From positions 1-13,488 of the forward strand of contig JBBQBM010000015.1 in the NCBI GenBank assembly GCA_038317375.1: a DNA stretch of 13,488 nt, given 5' to 3'. The position numbers were made by a program, and so were the translations under genes. The DNA is from JBBQBM01 sp038317375 (GTDB lineage: Bacteria > Patescibacteriota > Saccharimonadia > Saccharimonadales > JAGQMS01). The notes under the pieces are model-generated. The model searched no databases and was not told where the DNA came from. It saw only the letters and a list, made by a program, of their open reading frames with translations. How positions within the stretch are numbered: the stretch's first letter is position 1; the number at the start of each line of letters is the position of its first letter. Positions 6,695 to 11,837 of the stretch are shown here, piece after piece.

Positions 6695-7372
6695 TTATTT
6701 GTCTTTTTTGTCGTCAGTAGCTTCTTCAGGCTTGTCGCCACCATGGACAGCTTCGACATCAGCGGCAGTCTTTTCCGCTTCGCCTTCTTCGCCCTCTTGT
6801 GTTTCAATTTCTTCAACCTGTGAGCGAGGTACTTCAACCTTAAATAGTGGTGTGTCGAGTTCTGTAACTAATTCGACACCAGACGGTACGATAATATTCG
6901 CAACAGTAATCATATCTTCTGGTTCAACTAACAGTTCAGCCGATACCTCTAGGTGGTCAGGCAGGCTTGTTGGGTTGGCGGACACCATAACTGTGTCGTT
7001 TAAGGTCATAACCATGTTACCGGAAAGTACTGCTGGGGCGGTACCGATAAGTTCAACGGGTACTTCAGCTTCGACTTTTTCGTTACGATTAACCATTTGG
7101 AGCTCAATGTGACGGATTCGGCCCTTAGAAGGATTAACGTCGACATTTTTAACCAAGACTAGGTGATCGCCTTCGCCTTCGATCTTGAGTTCTATTGGAT
7201 GGTTTTTGCCCGCCTCAGTAACTACTTTGCGGACAGTTTCATAATCACCCTCAATAGCTACAGATGTTTGACCACGACCAAAAACATTTCCAATAATTAA
7301 GCCATCTCGGTAGAGACTTTTGACACGGTTACCAAAAACTTCGCGTTTTTTAACTGTCAGAACGATAGACAC
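6695..7372 (-). CDS. rplY: Large ribosomal subunit protein bL25 (CTC/TL5 long form)
   Basis: 225 aa. Residues 1-93 form the 5S rRNA-binding L25 domain (REVFGNRVKSLYRDGLIIGNVFG), 98-182 the TL5/CTC beta domain (VEAEVPVELIGTAPAVLSGN, LEVSAELL), and 183-225 a strongly acidic low-complexity tail typical of long bL25 proteins. It binds 5S rRNA in the 50S central protuberance. The start is GTG at 7372, chosen for the AAAGGAG ribosome site 6 nt upstream and the family-like N-terminus. Transcribed from a near-consensus promoter (7411-7439) together with the downstream ABC exporter. The tail may give translational slack or nonspecific charge repulsion; its function is unknown. Confidence 0.93.
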   Translation of the reverse strand: MSIVLTVKKREVFGNRVKSLYRDGLIIGNVFGRGQTSVAIEGDYETVRKVVTEAGKNHPIELKIEGEGDHLVLVKNVDVNPSKGRIRHIELQMVNRNEKVEAEVPVELIGTAPAVLSGNMVMTLNDTVMVSANPTSLPDHLEVSAELLVEPEDMITVANIIVPSGVELVTELDTPLFKVEVPRSQVEEIETQEGEEGEAEKTAADVEAVHGGDKPEEATDDKKDK

Positions 7373-7410
7373 TAAGAACTCCTTTAGTAAAATTTATAAC
7401 AATTTCTAAC

Positions 7411-7439
7411 AGTATAGCCTAAGAGGTTAGTTTTGTGAA
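7411..7439 (-). promoter_or_regulatory. Promoter of the bL25-ABC exporter operon
   Basis: Minus strand: -35 TTCACA (7439-7434, five of six matches), 17-nt spacer, -10 TATACT (7416-7411, five of six). The predicted start leaves a leader of about 30 nt carrying the AAAGGAG site ahead of GTG 7372. It is divergent from the ncRNA promoter at 7468-7498. Confidence 0.7.
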
Positions 7440-7467
7440 GCAAATGCCTACATTTTTTGCATAATAC

Positions 7468-7498
7468 TTGCGCTTAATTAGTAGAGCCATAGTATTAT
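7468..7498 (+). promoter_or_regulatory. Probable promoter of a short plus-strand RNA
   Basis: A -35-like TTGCGC (7468-7473) and a -10-like TATTAT (7493-7498) are separated by 19 nt, slightly long. A start near 7505 fits the structured segment that ends at the terminator at 7546-7572. No ORF with a start and ribosome site follows, so the product would be an untranslated RNA. Confidence 0.45.
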
Positions 7499-7504
7499 TA
7501 ACTA

Positions 7505-7575
7505 GCGGAAGAGACGAGGGGTGGAGTACTCCAGATCCTTCCCATAAAGGGGCCGGAAATCCGGCCTCTTTTGTA
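7505..7575 (+). ncRNA. Putative small structured RNA, about 70 nt, family unrecognised
   Basis: Between a promoter-like sequence and a strong intrinsic terminator lies a segment with no coding capacity. Its 5' part can fold as an outer stem GGAAG (7507-7511) with CTTCC (7538-7542) enclosing the perfect 12-nt palindrome TGGAGTACTCCA (7522-7533); the 3' part is the terminator hairpin. I compared it by eye with 4.5S/SRP RNA, 6S, tmRNA, and the fluoride and guanidine riboswitches and found no match. It could be a regulatory sRNA, or an attenuated leader with no gene behind it. Boundaries are estimates from the promoter and T-run. Confidence 0.45.
7546..7572 (+). terminator. Rho-independent terminator
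   Basis: A 12-bp stem (7546-7557 with 7560-7571, one G-T pair) has a GC-rich core GGCCGGA/TCCGGCC, followed by TTTT and a T-rich stretch (GTATTTTG). Its A-tract/T-tract arms make it partly bidirectional, but the T-run is better on the plus strand. Confidence 0.85.
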
Positions 7576-7605
7576 TTTTGTTCCGTTTTTATTTATTATC
7601 CTCGG

Positions 7606-7622
7606 CAGAGGTCCGTCCTCTG
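7606..7622. repeat. Short perfect hairpin, 6-bp stem
   Basis: CAGAGG (7606-7611) and CCTCTG (7617-7622) enclose a 5-nt loop. No T-run follows on either strand, so it is not a standard terminator. It lies in the 170-nt gene-free stretch between the ncRNA terminator and the end of the zinc-finger gene. Confidence 0.5.
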
Positions 7623-7640
7623 ACATTTTATCTATTACGC

Positions 7641-7686
7641 TATCTCCAGCGAGCGTGAAACATTTGTTTCACACTCATTGGAGATA
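7641..7686. repeat. 46-nt imperfect inverted repeat (long hairpin)
   Basis: The arms TATCTCCA (7641-7648) and TGGAGATA (7679-7686) enclose a 2x2 mismatch, then GAG/CTC, a C-A mismatch, then GTGAAAC (7655-7661) pairing with GTTTCAC (7666-7672) around a 4-nt ATTT loop. In all 18 base pairs form. It lies downstream of the minus-strand zinc-finger gene but has no T-run, so it is either an mRNA 3'-end stabiliser or barrier, or a DNA-level site. It contains no ORF. Confidence 0.65.
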
Positions 7687-7697
7687 CAGGTGTTGGC
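7686..7697 (+). repeat. 12-nt inverted repeat, left copy
   Basis: ACAGGTGTTGGC here recurs exactly as its reverse complement at 8399-8410. The two copies face each other across 700 bases containing the zinc-finger gene and both tRNAs. Similarity does not extend beyond the 12 nt, so chance is possible. Confidence 0.35.
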
Positions 7698-7744
7698 CAC
7701 CTTATGTCGTATCCCCTCAATCATTCTCTAAACGATCAAGTTTA

Positions 7745-7927
7745 TTAAATTCCAGAACCGTTGCACTGCGTGCAAGTCAGGTTGGTTAGACCACCCTTAG
7801 TTCCTTTTCCTCCGCAGCTAGTGCACGCTTTGACTTTGCCGTTACCATCGCAACGTTTACAAGTCATTGATGTGAGTCCACCAAGATTTCCTGAACCACT
7901 GCAATTCGGACATGTTTTGTCCGCCAC
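7745..7927 (-). CDS. Stand-alone DnaJ-type zinc-finger protein, 60 aa
   Basis: A 60-aa protein consisting of little more than the cysteine-rich domain of DnaJ/Hsp40. Four C-x-x-C-x-G-x-G repeats are present: CPNCSGSG (C6, C9), CKRCDGNG (C23, C26), CTSCGGKG (C35, C38) and CTQCNGSG (C52, C55). In DnaJ, repeats I and IV bind one zinc and II and III the other. There is no J domain or C-terminal substrate-binding domain, and no membrane segment. The GTG start at 7927 is supported by a strong AGGAGGTGAT ribosome site, which argues for real and efficient translation. The domain binds unfolded protein and has disulfide-reductase-like properties in DnaJ; a small chaperone or redox role is inference. 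It lies downstream of the tRNA pair and a terminator-like hairpin. Confidence 0.85.
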   Translation of the reverse strand: MADKTCPNCSGSGNLGGLTSMTCKRCDGNGKVKACTSCGGKGTKGGLTNLTCTQCNGSGI

Positions 7928-7963
7928 AATATCACCTCCTAGGTGGAAAGTGGATATCTACGT

Positions 7964-8013
7964 AAAAACCGTGCCGGGGAGTAGTGCGAGACGGGGGGCC
8001 ACTCACTACTCCC
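7964..8013 (-). terminator. Terminator-like hairpin after the tRNA/small-ORF unit
   Basis: On the minus strand a perfect 10-bp stem, GGGAGTAGTG (8013-8004) with CACTACTCCC (7986-7977), has a 17-nt GC-rich loop. Then a small CCG-GCA-CGG hairpin leads straight into TTTTT (7968-7964). The T-run is 8 nt from the long stem but adjacent to the short one, so this is an imperfect but plausible Rho-independent terminator for tRNA-Glu/tRNA-Phe transcription. Confidence 0.5.
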
Positions 8014-8162
8014 TAGCTAGCCAAAGACTCAAAACCCCACTTGGAAAGGTCGAATCGATGGCTACTTAACCAGGTTACCAGCCTAGTTAGGGAAGTTGCT
8101 CGGAGCGCGTCGTCGTCGATATCGTTAGGGGCTGAAACTTCACCCCAATTACTTTCGTACAC
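8013..8162 (-). CDS. Possible small protein, 49 aa, unrecognised
   Basis: A minus-strand frame from GTG 8162 to TAG 8015-8013 encodes 49 residues beginning VYESNWGEVS and ending KWGFESLAS. AAGG lies about 5 nt before the GTG, and the stop codon touches the base of the terminator-like hairpin, as a real last gene would. The C-terminal half (DDALRATSLTRLVTWLSS) could form an amphipathic helix; three Trp are notable. Against it: the start is GTG, the frame stays open upstream into tRNA-Phe, and I recognise no family. It may be a chance ORF in a tRNA trailer. No function is proposed. Confidence 0.3.
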   Translation of the reverse strand: MYESNWGEVSAPNDIDDDALRATSLTRLVTWLSSHRFDLSKWGFESLAS

Positions 8163-8214
8163 GATACCCTTACCCTCCCGGCGAGGGTTAGACTTACGCT
8201 CGCACTCTGAGCAG

Positions 8215-8302
8215 TCGGGGGCGGAAGACTCGAACTTCCAACCTTCGCATTTTCAGTGCGATACTCTACCCTCGCTGTTTAGGCGAATTGAGCTAGCCCC
8301 CG
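8215..8302 (-). tRNA. tRNA-Phe (GAA) with a 15-nt hairpin insert in the D-loop
   Basis: Minus-strand cloverleaf: acceptor CGGGGGC/GCCCCCG (7 perfect pairs) with discriminator A; T8-A9; D-stem GCTC/GAGT; anticodon arm TCGCA-CTGAAAA-TGCGA with anticodon GAA; variable loop AGGTT; T-arm GGAAG-TTCGAGT-CTTCC. CCA is not encoded. The gene is 88 nt because the D-loop is 23 nt. Removing TCGCCTAAACAGCGA (8286-8272) leaves an ordinary 8-nt D-loop AATGGGTA with G18-G19 and a standard 73-nt tRNA. The insert is itself a hairpin resembling the anticodon arm (see findings). It follows tRNA-Glu by 2 nt and is probably co-transcribed. Whether it is functional, or processed like an intron, is unknown; automated cloverleaf finders may score it poorly. 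Confidence 0.85.
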
Positions 8303-8304
8303 GG

Positions 8305-8379
8305 TGGCACTAATGGGAATCGAACCCATTTCCTCACACTCGGAAAAAGTGTGCGTTCACCCTAATGAACTTTAGCGCC
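8305..8379 (-). tRNA. tRNA-Glu (UUC), atypical
   Basis: Minus-strand cloverleaf of 75 nt: acceptor GGCGCTA/TAGTGCC (7 pairs, one G-T), discriminator A; D-stem GTTC/GAAC; T-arm ATGGG-TTCGATT-CCCAT. The anticodon arm has six pairs, CACACT/AGTGTG, with loop TTTTCCG, giving anticodon TTC. Oddities: A rather than T at position 8, T instead of A at 21, pyrimidine C at 37, and a one-pair-longer anticodon stem. T15 and A48 are swapped but could still form a Levitt-type pair. If only CACAC/GTGTG is paired, the 9-nt loop TTTTTCCGA could instead be read as TCC (Gly). TTTTC at loop positions 1-5 and T11-A24 favour Glu. CCA is not encoded. Confidence 0.65.
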
Positions 8380-8398
8380 GTTGAGAACTAAAATTGTT

Positions 8399-8410
8399 GC
8401 CAACACCTGT
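8399..8410 (-). repeat. 12-nt inverted repeat, right copy
   Basis: Reverse complement of the 12-nt sequence at 7686-7697. It lies about 20 nt upstream of the tRNA-Glu gene in its direction of transcription, within the tRNA promoter region. Nearby CCTCG...CGAGG could form a weak stem. The rest of 8411-8496 holds no gene. Confidence 0.35.
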
Positions 8411-8496
8411 TAAATAACTCCTCGGAATCATAAAACTCAACGAGGTGAATAATAATATACAACTTGGGTCGTTATTCGTCAACACCGTATGTCGAC

Positions 8497-8526
8497 TTGT
8501 GGGGTTTACGGTTAAGGGTATATATT
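8497..8526 (+). promoter_or_regulatory. Probable promoter of the desaturase gene
   Basis: TTGTGG (8497-8502), 18-nt spacer, then TATATT (8521-8526), which lies exactly 6 nt before ATG 8533. The -35 is weak and the -10 matches five of six. The predicted start coincides with the start codon, the same TATAnT-N6-ATG geometry seen at 1764-1776. Confidence 0.45.
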
Positions 8527-8532
8527 GAAAGC

Positions 8533-9435
8533 ATGCTGACTCCTGAAGTAACTGCCTTTTCTGAAGACTTAAGACCAGTGGTTGAAAAGCTTTTCAACCG
8601 CCACCTAGAAGTGACTCGACCCTGGTCTCTGCACGAACATATAGATTGGGGGGACGGGCATGATTTTCAGACTAAACCTTGGTCAGAAACAGATTACTCG
8701 CTGCCGAGAGGTGTCAGAAGTGCAATCTACGTCAACCTGCTTACAGAAGATAATGCACCATACTATACGAACACTTTACTTAGCAAGACGCCAGATAATC
8801 ACCCGCTTCAAGATTGGAACCGTCAATGGACTATGGAGGAGGGTCAGCATGCTGCCGCCATACGTGATTGGGTCCATATTAGTCGTGCTATAGACCCAAA
8901 GAACCTAGAGGCTGCCCGTAGAATACAGATGTCAACAGGAATCGTCCCACAGCCGGAAACTCTTGCAGACCTGATAGCCTACACACCCTTCCAAGAAAAA
9001 GCTACTCAAGTTGCACACCGAAATGTTGCAAGCCGTTTGTCTAAACAAGACAAGTCTGGTCGCGCGGTTCTAGGCCTGATAGCCGGGGATGAAGGTCGTC
9101 ATGGTATCTTTTACAGAGACCTCGCCGAGGCTGGTTTCGAAGCTAATCCTTCGCTGATGATGCGGGCAGTAGCTCGTCAAGTTATAGGTTTTGCCATGCC
9201 CGGAACAGGAATCCCCGGCTTTAAACGTCATAGTCTACATATATCCAGAGAAGGCATATACAACATTGGTCATTTTCGCGACGTTGTTGTTTTGCCAATC
9301 TTAGAATATTGGGGTCTAGACGCCATAACTGGACTAGACGATGCATCTAAGATTGCTAGAGATGATCTTTATAAACATGTTGAGACACTGGGTCGAATGG
9401 CGGCCGAACAAGCCGAAAGACTAAACCAAAGATAG
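8533..9435 (+). CDS. Acyl-ACP desaturase family protein (soluble diiron)
   Basis: 300 aa, all-helical ferritin-like fold of the stearoyl-ACP desaturase/mycobacterial DesA family (PF03405 type). The six iron ligands of the family can be placed: E72 in LLTEDN, E103 and H106 in MEEGQH, E155 in FQEKATQ, E187 and H190 in GDEGRH. This family uses O2 and two electrons, usually from ferredoxin, to insert a cis double bond into an acyl chain on acyl carrier protein. No membrane segments or signal peptide. I prefer ATG 8533; an in-frame TTG at 8464 would add 23 residues, but these precede the family N-terminus and include the promoter. It is alone on the plus strand, convergent with the next gene. In an anaerobic or lipid-scavenging organism it would be unexpected. 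Confidence 0.88.
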   Translation: MLTPEVTAFSEDLRPVVEKLFNRHLEVTRPWSLHEHIDWGDGHDFQTKPWSETDYSLPRGVRSAIYVNLLTEDNAPYYTNTLLSKTPDNHPLQDWNRQWTMEEGQHAAAIRDWVHISRAIDPKNLEAARRIQMSTGIVPQPETLADLIAYTPFQEKATQVAHRNVASRLSKQDKSGRAVLGLIAGDEGRHGIFYRDLAEAGFEANPSLMMRAVARQVIGFAMPGTGIPGFKRHSLHISREGIYNIGHFRDVVVLPILEYWGLDAITGLDDASKIARDDLYKHVETLGRMAAEQAERLNQR

Positions 9436-9459
9436 TCATACTTCTGACTTGCGTAACGA

Positions 9460-10023
9460 TTAACGCGGTCTACGAGTAAGTAGAATGGTCGTAAATACAA
9501 TGTTGATCAACACTATATATACTGCGTATGTAAGACTAGTCCAGTTGTAACTTGTGAGTGCAAAAATAGCTAAAAGCGCACCCGTCCCGCCCATCGTATA
9601 AGTTGCCCATGTTTCTTCATTCGGCTTGAGCCAAGAGTGCCGGATTGTAGGTAATGCGCCGATGAAATCAATTGCCACAGTAAAAATAACCGCAGCTCCC
9701 GGCGAATCGAAGACCGCCCACACAACAAAGCCAAATAACGCACCAATTTGGCAAACTATGTCGAAAGAAGTGTACTTCGTGTGTCCATACTTAATACCGA
9801 GTAGCACTATAATAGTCGTCTCGAGCACTGCCGTGCCTGTAAAAATAGCTGTTCGATATTCACCAGCAGCAAATTCTGCGACAGTTGCAACGCCCGTTAA
9901 TAAAGTCCATGTTAGCCATGAAACAATATTTGGCTTAGTTACACCTTTGATAATGTCCCGAATATATGGAACAGCCGAGCCAACCGTTACAAGCCCTGCG
10001 AGTACTAAGAATATGTCCTTCAC
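9460..10023 (-). CDS. Small integral membrane protein with two PQ-loop/SWEET-like repeats
   Basis: 187 aa with about six to seven hydrophobic helices and very short loops. Two segments resemble each other: GSAVPYIRDIIKGVTKPN with SWLTW (15-40) and GALPTIRHSWLKPNEETW (122-139), each a Gly-x-x-x-Pro-x-I-R helix followed by a K-P-N turn and a Trp-rich helix. That arrangement, a proline-kinked helix repeated across an inversion helix, resembles PQ-loop/SWEET/SemiSWEET transporters, but the family is not certain and the substrate is unknown. Start GTG 10023; a -10-like TACTAT lies 9 nt upstream, so the leader would again be very short. It is convergent with the desaturase gene (24-nt gap, no hairpin) and downstream of the DUF2207 gene by 47 nt. 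Confidence 0.75.
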   Translation of the reverse strand: MKDIFLVLAGLVTVGSAVPYIRDIIKGVTKPNIVSWLTWTLLTGVATVAEFAAGEYRTAIFTGTAVLETTIIVLLGIKYGHTKYTSFDIVCQIGALFGFVVWAVFDSPGAAVIFTVAIDFIGALPTIRHSWLKPNEETWATYTMGGTGALLAIFALTSYNWTSLTYAVYIVLINIVFTTILLTRRPR

Positions 10024-10070
10024 TTCTCTACCATAGTAAAGTTTCTATGAGCCCATGGCATCGAAAATAA

Positions 10071-11837
10071 CTACCAGCCACCGCCGCCTCCACCGCCGCC
10101 TCCACCACCAGAGAACCCACCACCGCCCGAAAAACCCGAACTGCCGCTAGATGATGGTGCTGTGAACGAAGTATTAACCGCCGTCACGCTACTGTTCAAA
10201 TGTGATACAAACACTGCAGTGTTAAACGCCGTCCAGTTGCCCTGGTACCAGTCTGGCGGAGAGGTATAAAGATCCTTAAAAGCCTCGGCCCAACTTTTCT
10301 CTACACCAAAAATAATAGCGTAGGGCAACAACTTTTCGAACAGCTTGACGTTACGTTTTGGCTCATTAGCATTTTCGGCTAGCGGAGCATTTGCGCTCTG
10401 TTGAGCGGCAAGACGATCTTTCTCGGCCATCCCAAGATAAAGCTTCAGTCCTTCAAGTTCGGTCTTGATTGCTTCGCCCTCTCGGCTGCGTTTGCTCATA
10501 GCTGTCTGCAAACCAATGATTATGAATATGCCGGCGAAGCCGAGTACTATCGGCATCGCCGTGAAGACGCTAACGCCGATGAATGCCGCGGCTAGTGAAG
10601 CCACTATCATTCCAATTTGCTTAGTCATCATTCCCTTAGCTTTTTCGGGCGAGACTTCATACATTCCTTTAGCAGTCATTTCATTGCTTAAAGACTTAGA
10701 TAGTTCTGCTAGTTTGGTGTGTTGTTTCGACTTTTTATCGTCCAGGTTAATAACTTCGCCGACTGTCGTCGTGTCAAAAAGTGCTGTCAAAATCATGGTC
10801 TCTTGGGTAGTTAAACCTTCCGTAGGTTTTAGTAGCTCAAGAGAACGCTTGGTTTTTTTCTTAATTAATCCCCCTCCATCGGTCTCGATAATTCGAATAT
10901 GGCCGCGTACGGCTAGGTCAATGATGCTAGCCGATATATGCTTCGGCAAAGTAGCATCGTTATATACATAGGCAGCTCCCAGCACATCAAGACCCTTAGG
11001 AGGACCAAAAGCTACGGCGATCACTGGAGAATGCGGATAATCCTTACCAAATTTTCGCCACTTGCGATACGCCGAGATAACTATTAGTAGTTCAAGAAAA
11101 GACAAAATCGCTCCAGGCAAAAATACTATCAATTTTCGCCATAATGGTATCGGTGTAAAATAGCCTTTTTTGAAAGCGGCTATAAAAGTAAGAGTTTGGT
11201 TTGGCAATAATTTTGCTGTGGTACTTGTAGTTAGCTCGAGACTATCGGTGTTAATCTCGCATGTCTGGTTAGTCGAGCCGTAACTCCCGGTATAACAAAG
11301 CGGTTCTGGGTTTTTTAAAAAACTTAAGCCATCCGGGCCAATAACTGTTGCCGACACCGACTCAAAAGGCTGAGCCCACTCGTCACCATTAACGTCCCAA
11401 TACAGCTCGTCGTGATCTTTATAGAAACGAATGACATTTTCGACACTGTACTTCAGCACATAGCGGTGTATGCCAGTAATAGTTCGTGCCGCATTGCCGA
11501 TTTGTAGGACCAAATTGTTGTTTGACGAATATGTTGTGAATGGTTCAGGCGCGTCGTCACGCATGACACTAATCACTTTTGGGTTTGTGTCGTCACTTCC
11601 ATACTTTGCAGGAATCGATCGTAGAATCCCGTGATTATTGTCAGAAAATGTTAGGTCAATTGTTTCATTAATCGTCAGCTTCCCTTGCGGGTCGGCGCGA
11701 CTCAGTTGATAGGTTGCGTTAAAATAATTGATCACAAAGTCGTCAACGCTAGCTTTGGTCGAACCGGCCGGCAATAGAATAAAAACCGCTAAAGCCAGTA
11801 ACAAAAATCTAGATACGTATGCCGGCCAGCTTTTCAT
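10071..11837 (-). CDS. DUF2207 membrane protein with Gly-rich C-terminus
   Basis: 588 aa. A signal peptide or anchor (1-29, hydrophobic FLLLALAVFILLPAG) precedes an extracytoplasmic beta-rich DUF2207 domain (about 32-225) with the family's SIPAKYG and LYWDVNGDEW motifs and a possible disulfide pair C181/C193. A transmembrane helix (236-256), a cytosolic part starting with the PPKGLDVLGAAYVYN segment, and two further adjacent helices (408-445) follow. The end is low-complexity Ser/Gly: SSGFSGGGGFSGGGG up to a final GGGW, as often seen in this family. Function of DUF2207 proteins is unknown; an envelope role is likely from topology. The ATG overlaps pheT by 29 nt in another frame, so the gene is translationally tied to pheT. 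Confidence 0.85.
   Translation of the reverse strand: MKSWPAYVSRFLLLALAVFILLPAGSTKASVDDFVINYFNATYQLSRADPQGKLTINETIDLTFSDNNHGILRSIPAKYGSDDTNPKVISVMRDDAPEPFTTYSSNNNLVLQIGNAARTITGIHRYVLKYSVENVIRFYKDHDELYWDVNGDEWAQPFESVSATVIGPDGLSFLKNPEPLCYTGSYGSTNQTCEINTDSLELTTSTTAKLLPNQTLTFIAAFKKGYFTPIPLWRKLIVFLPGAILSFLELLIVISAYRKWRKFGKDYPHSPVIAVAFGPPKGLDVLGAAYVYNDATLPKHISASIIDLAVRGHIRIIETDGGGLIKKKTKRSLELLKPTEGLTTQETMILTALFDTTTVGEVINLDDKKSKQHTKLAELSKSLSNEMTAKGMYEVSPEKAKGMMTKQIGMIVASLAAAFIGVSVFTAMPIVLGFAGIFIIIGLQTAMSKRSREGEAIKTELEGLKLYLGMAEKDRLAAQQSANAPLAENANEPKRNVKLFEKLLPYAIIFGVEKSWAEAFKDLYTSPPDWYQGNWTAFNTAVFVSHLNSSVTAVNTSFTAPSSSGSSGFSGGGGFSGGGGGGGGGGGW

Noticed and set aside
7600..7625. Guanidine-II (mini-ykkC) riboswitch, because the minus strand shows an ACGG-containing hairpin loop
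   Set aside because: Only one hairpin, a 5-nt loop instead of the ACGR tetraloop, and no transporter gene downstream.
7930..8214. tmRNA, RNase P RNA or SRP RNA in the gene-poor structured region
   Set aside because: None of the diagnostic conserved blocks (tmRNA tRNA-like ends and tag stop, GAGGAAAGTC of RNase P, GGTCCGGAAGG of SRP RNA) is present on either strand.
8041..8313. Plus-strand 90-aa ORF
   Set aside because: It runs antisense through tRNA-Phe and has no recognisable domain or ribosome site.
8464..8532. TTG start 23 codons upstream of the desaturase ATG
   Set aside because: No ribosome site, no family similarity in the added residues, and the stretch contains the likely promoter.
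10465..10971. Plus-strand 168-aa ORF
   Set aside because: It is a shadow of the DUF2207 gene on the opposite strand; composition is Ser/Ile-rich as expected for a complement frame.
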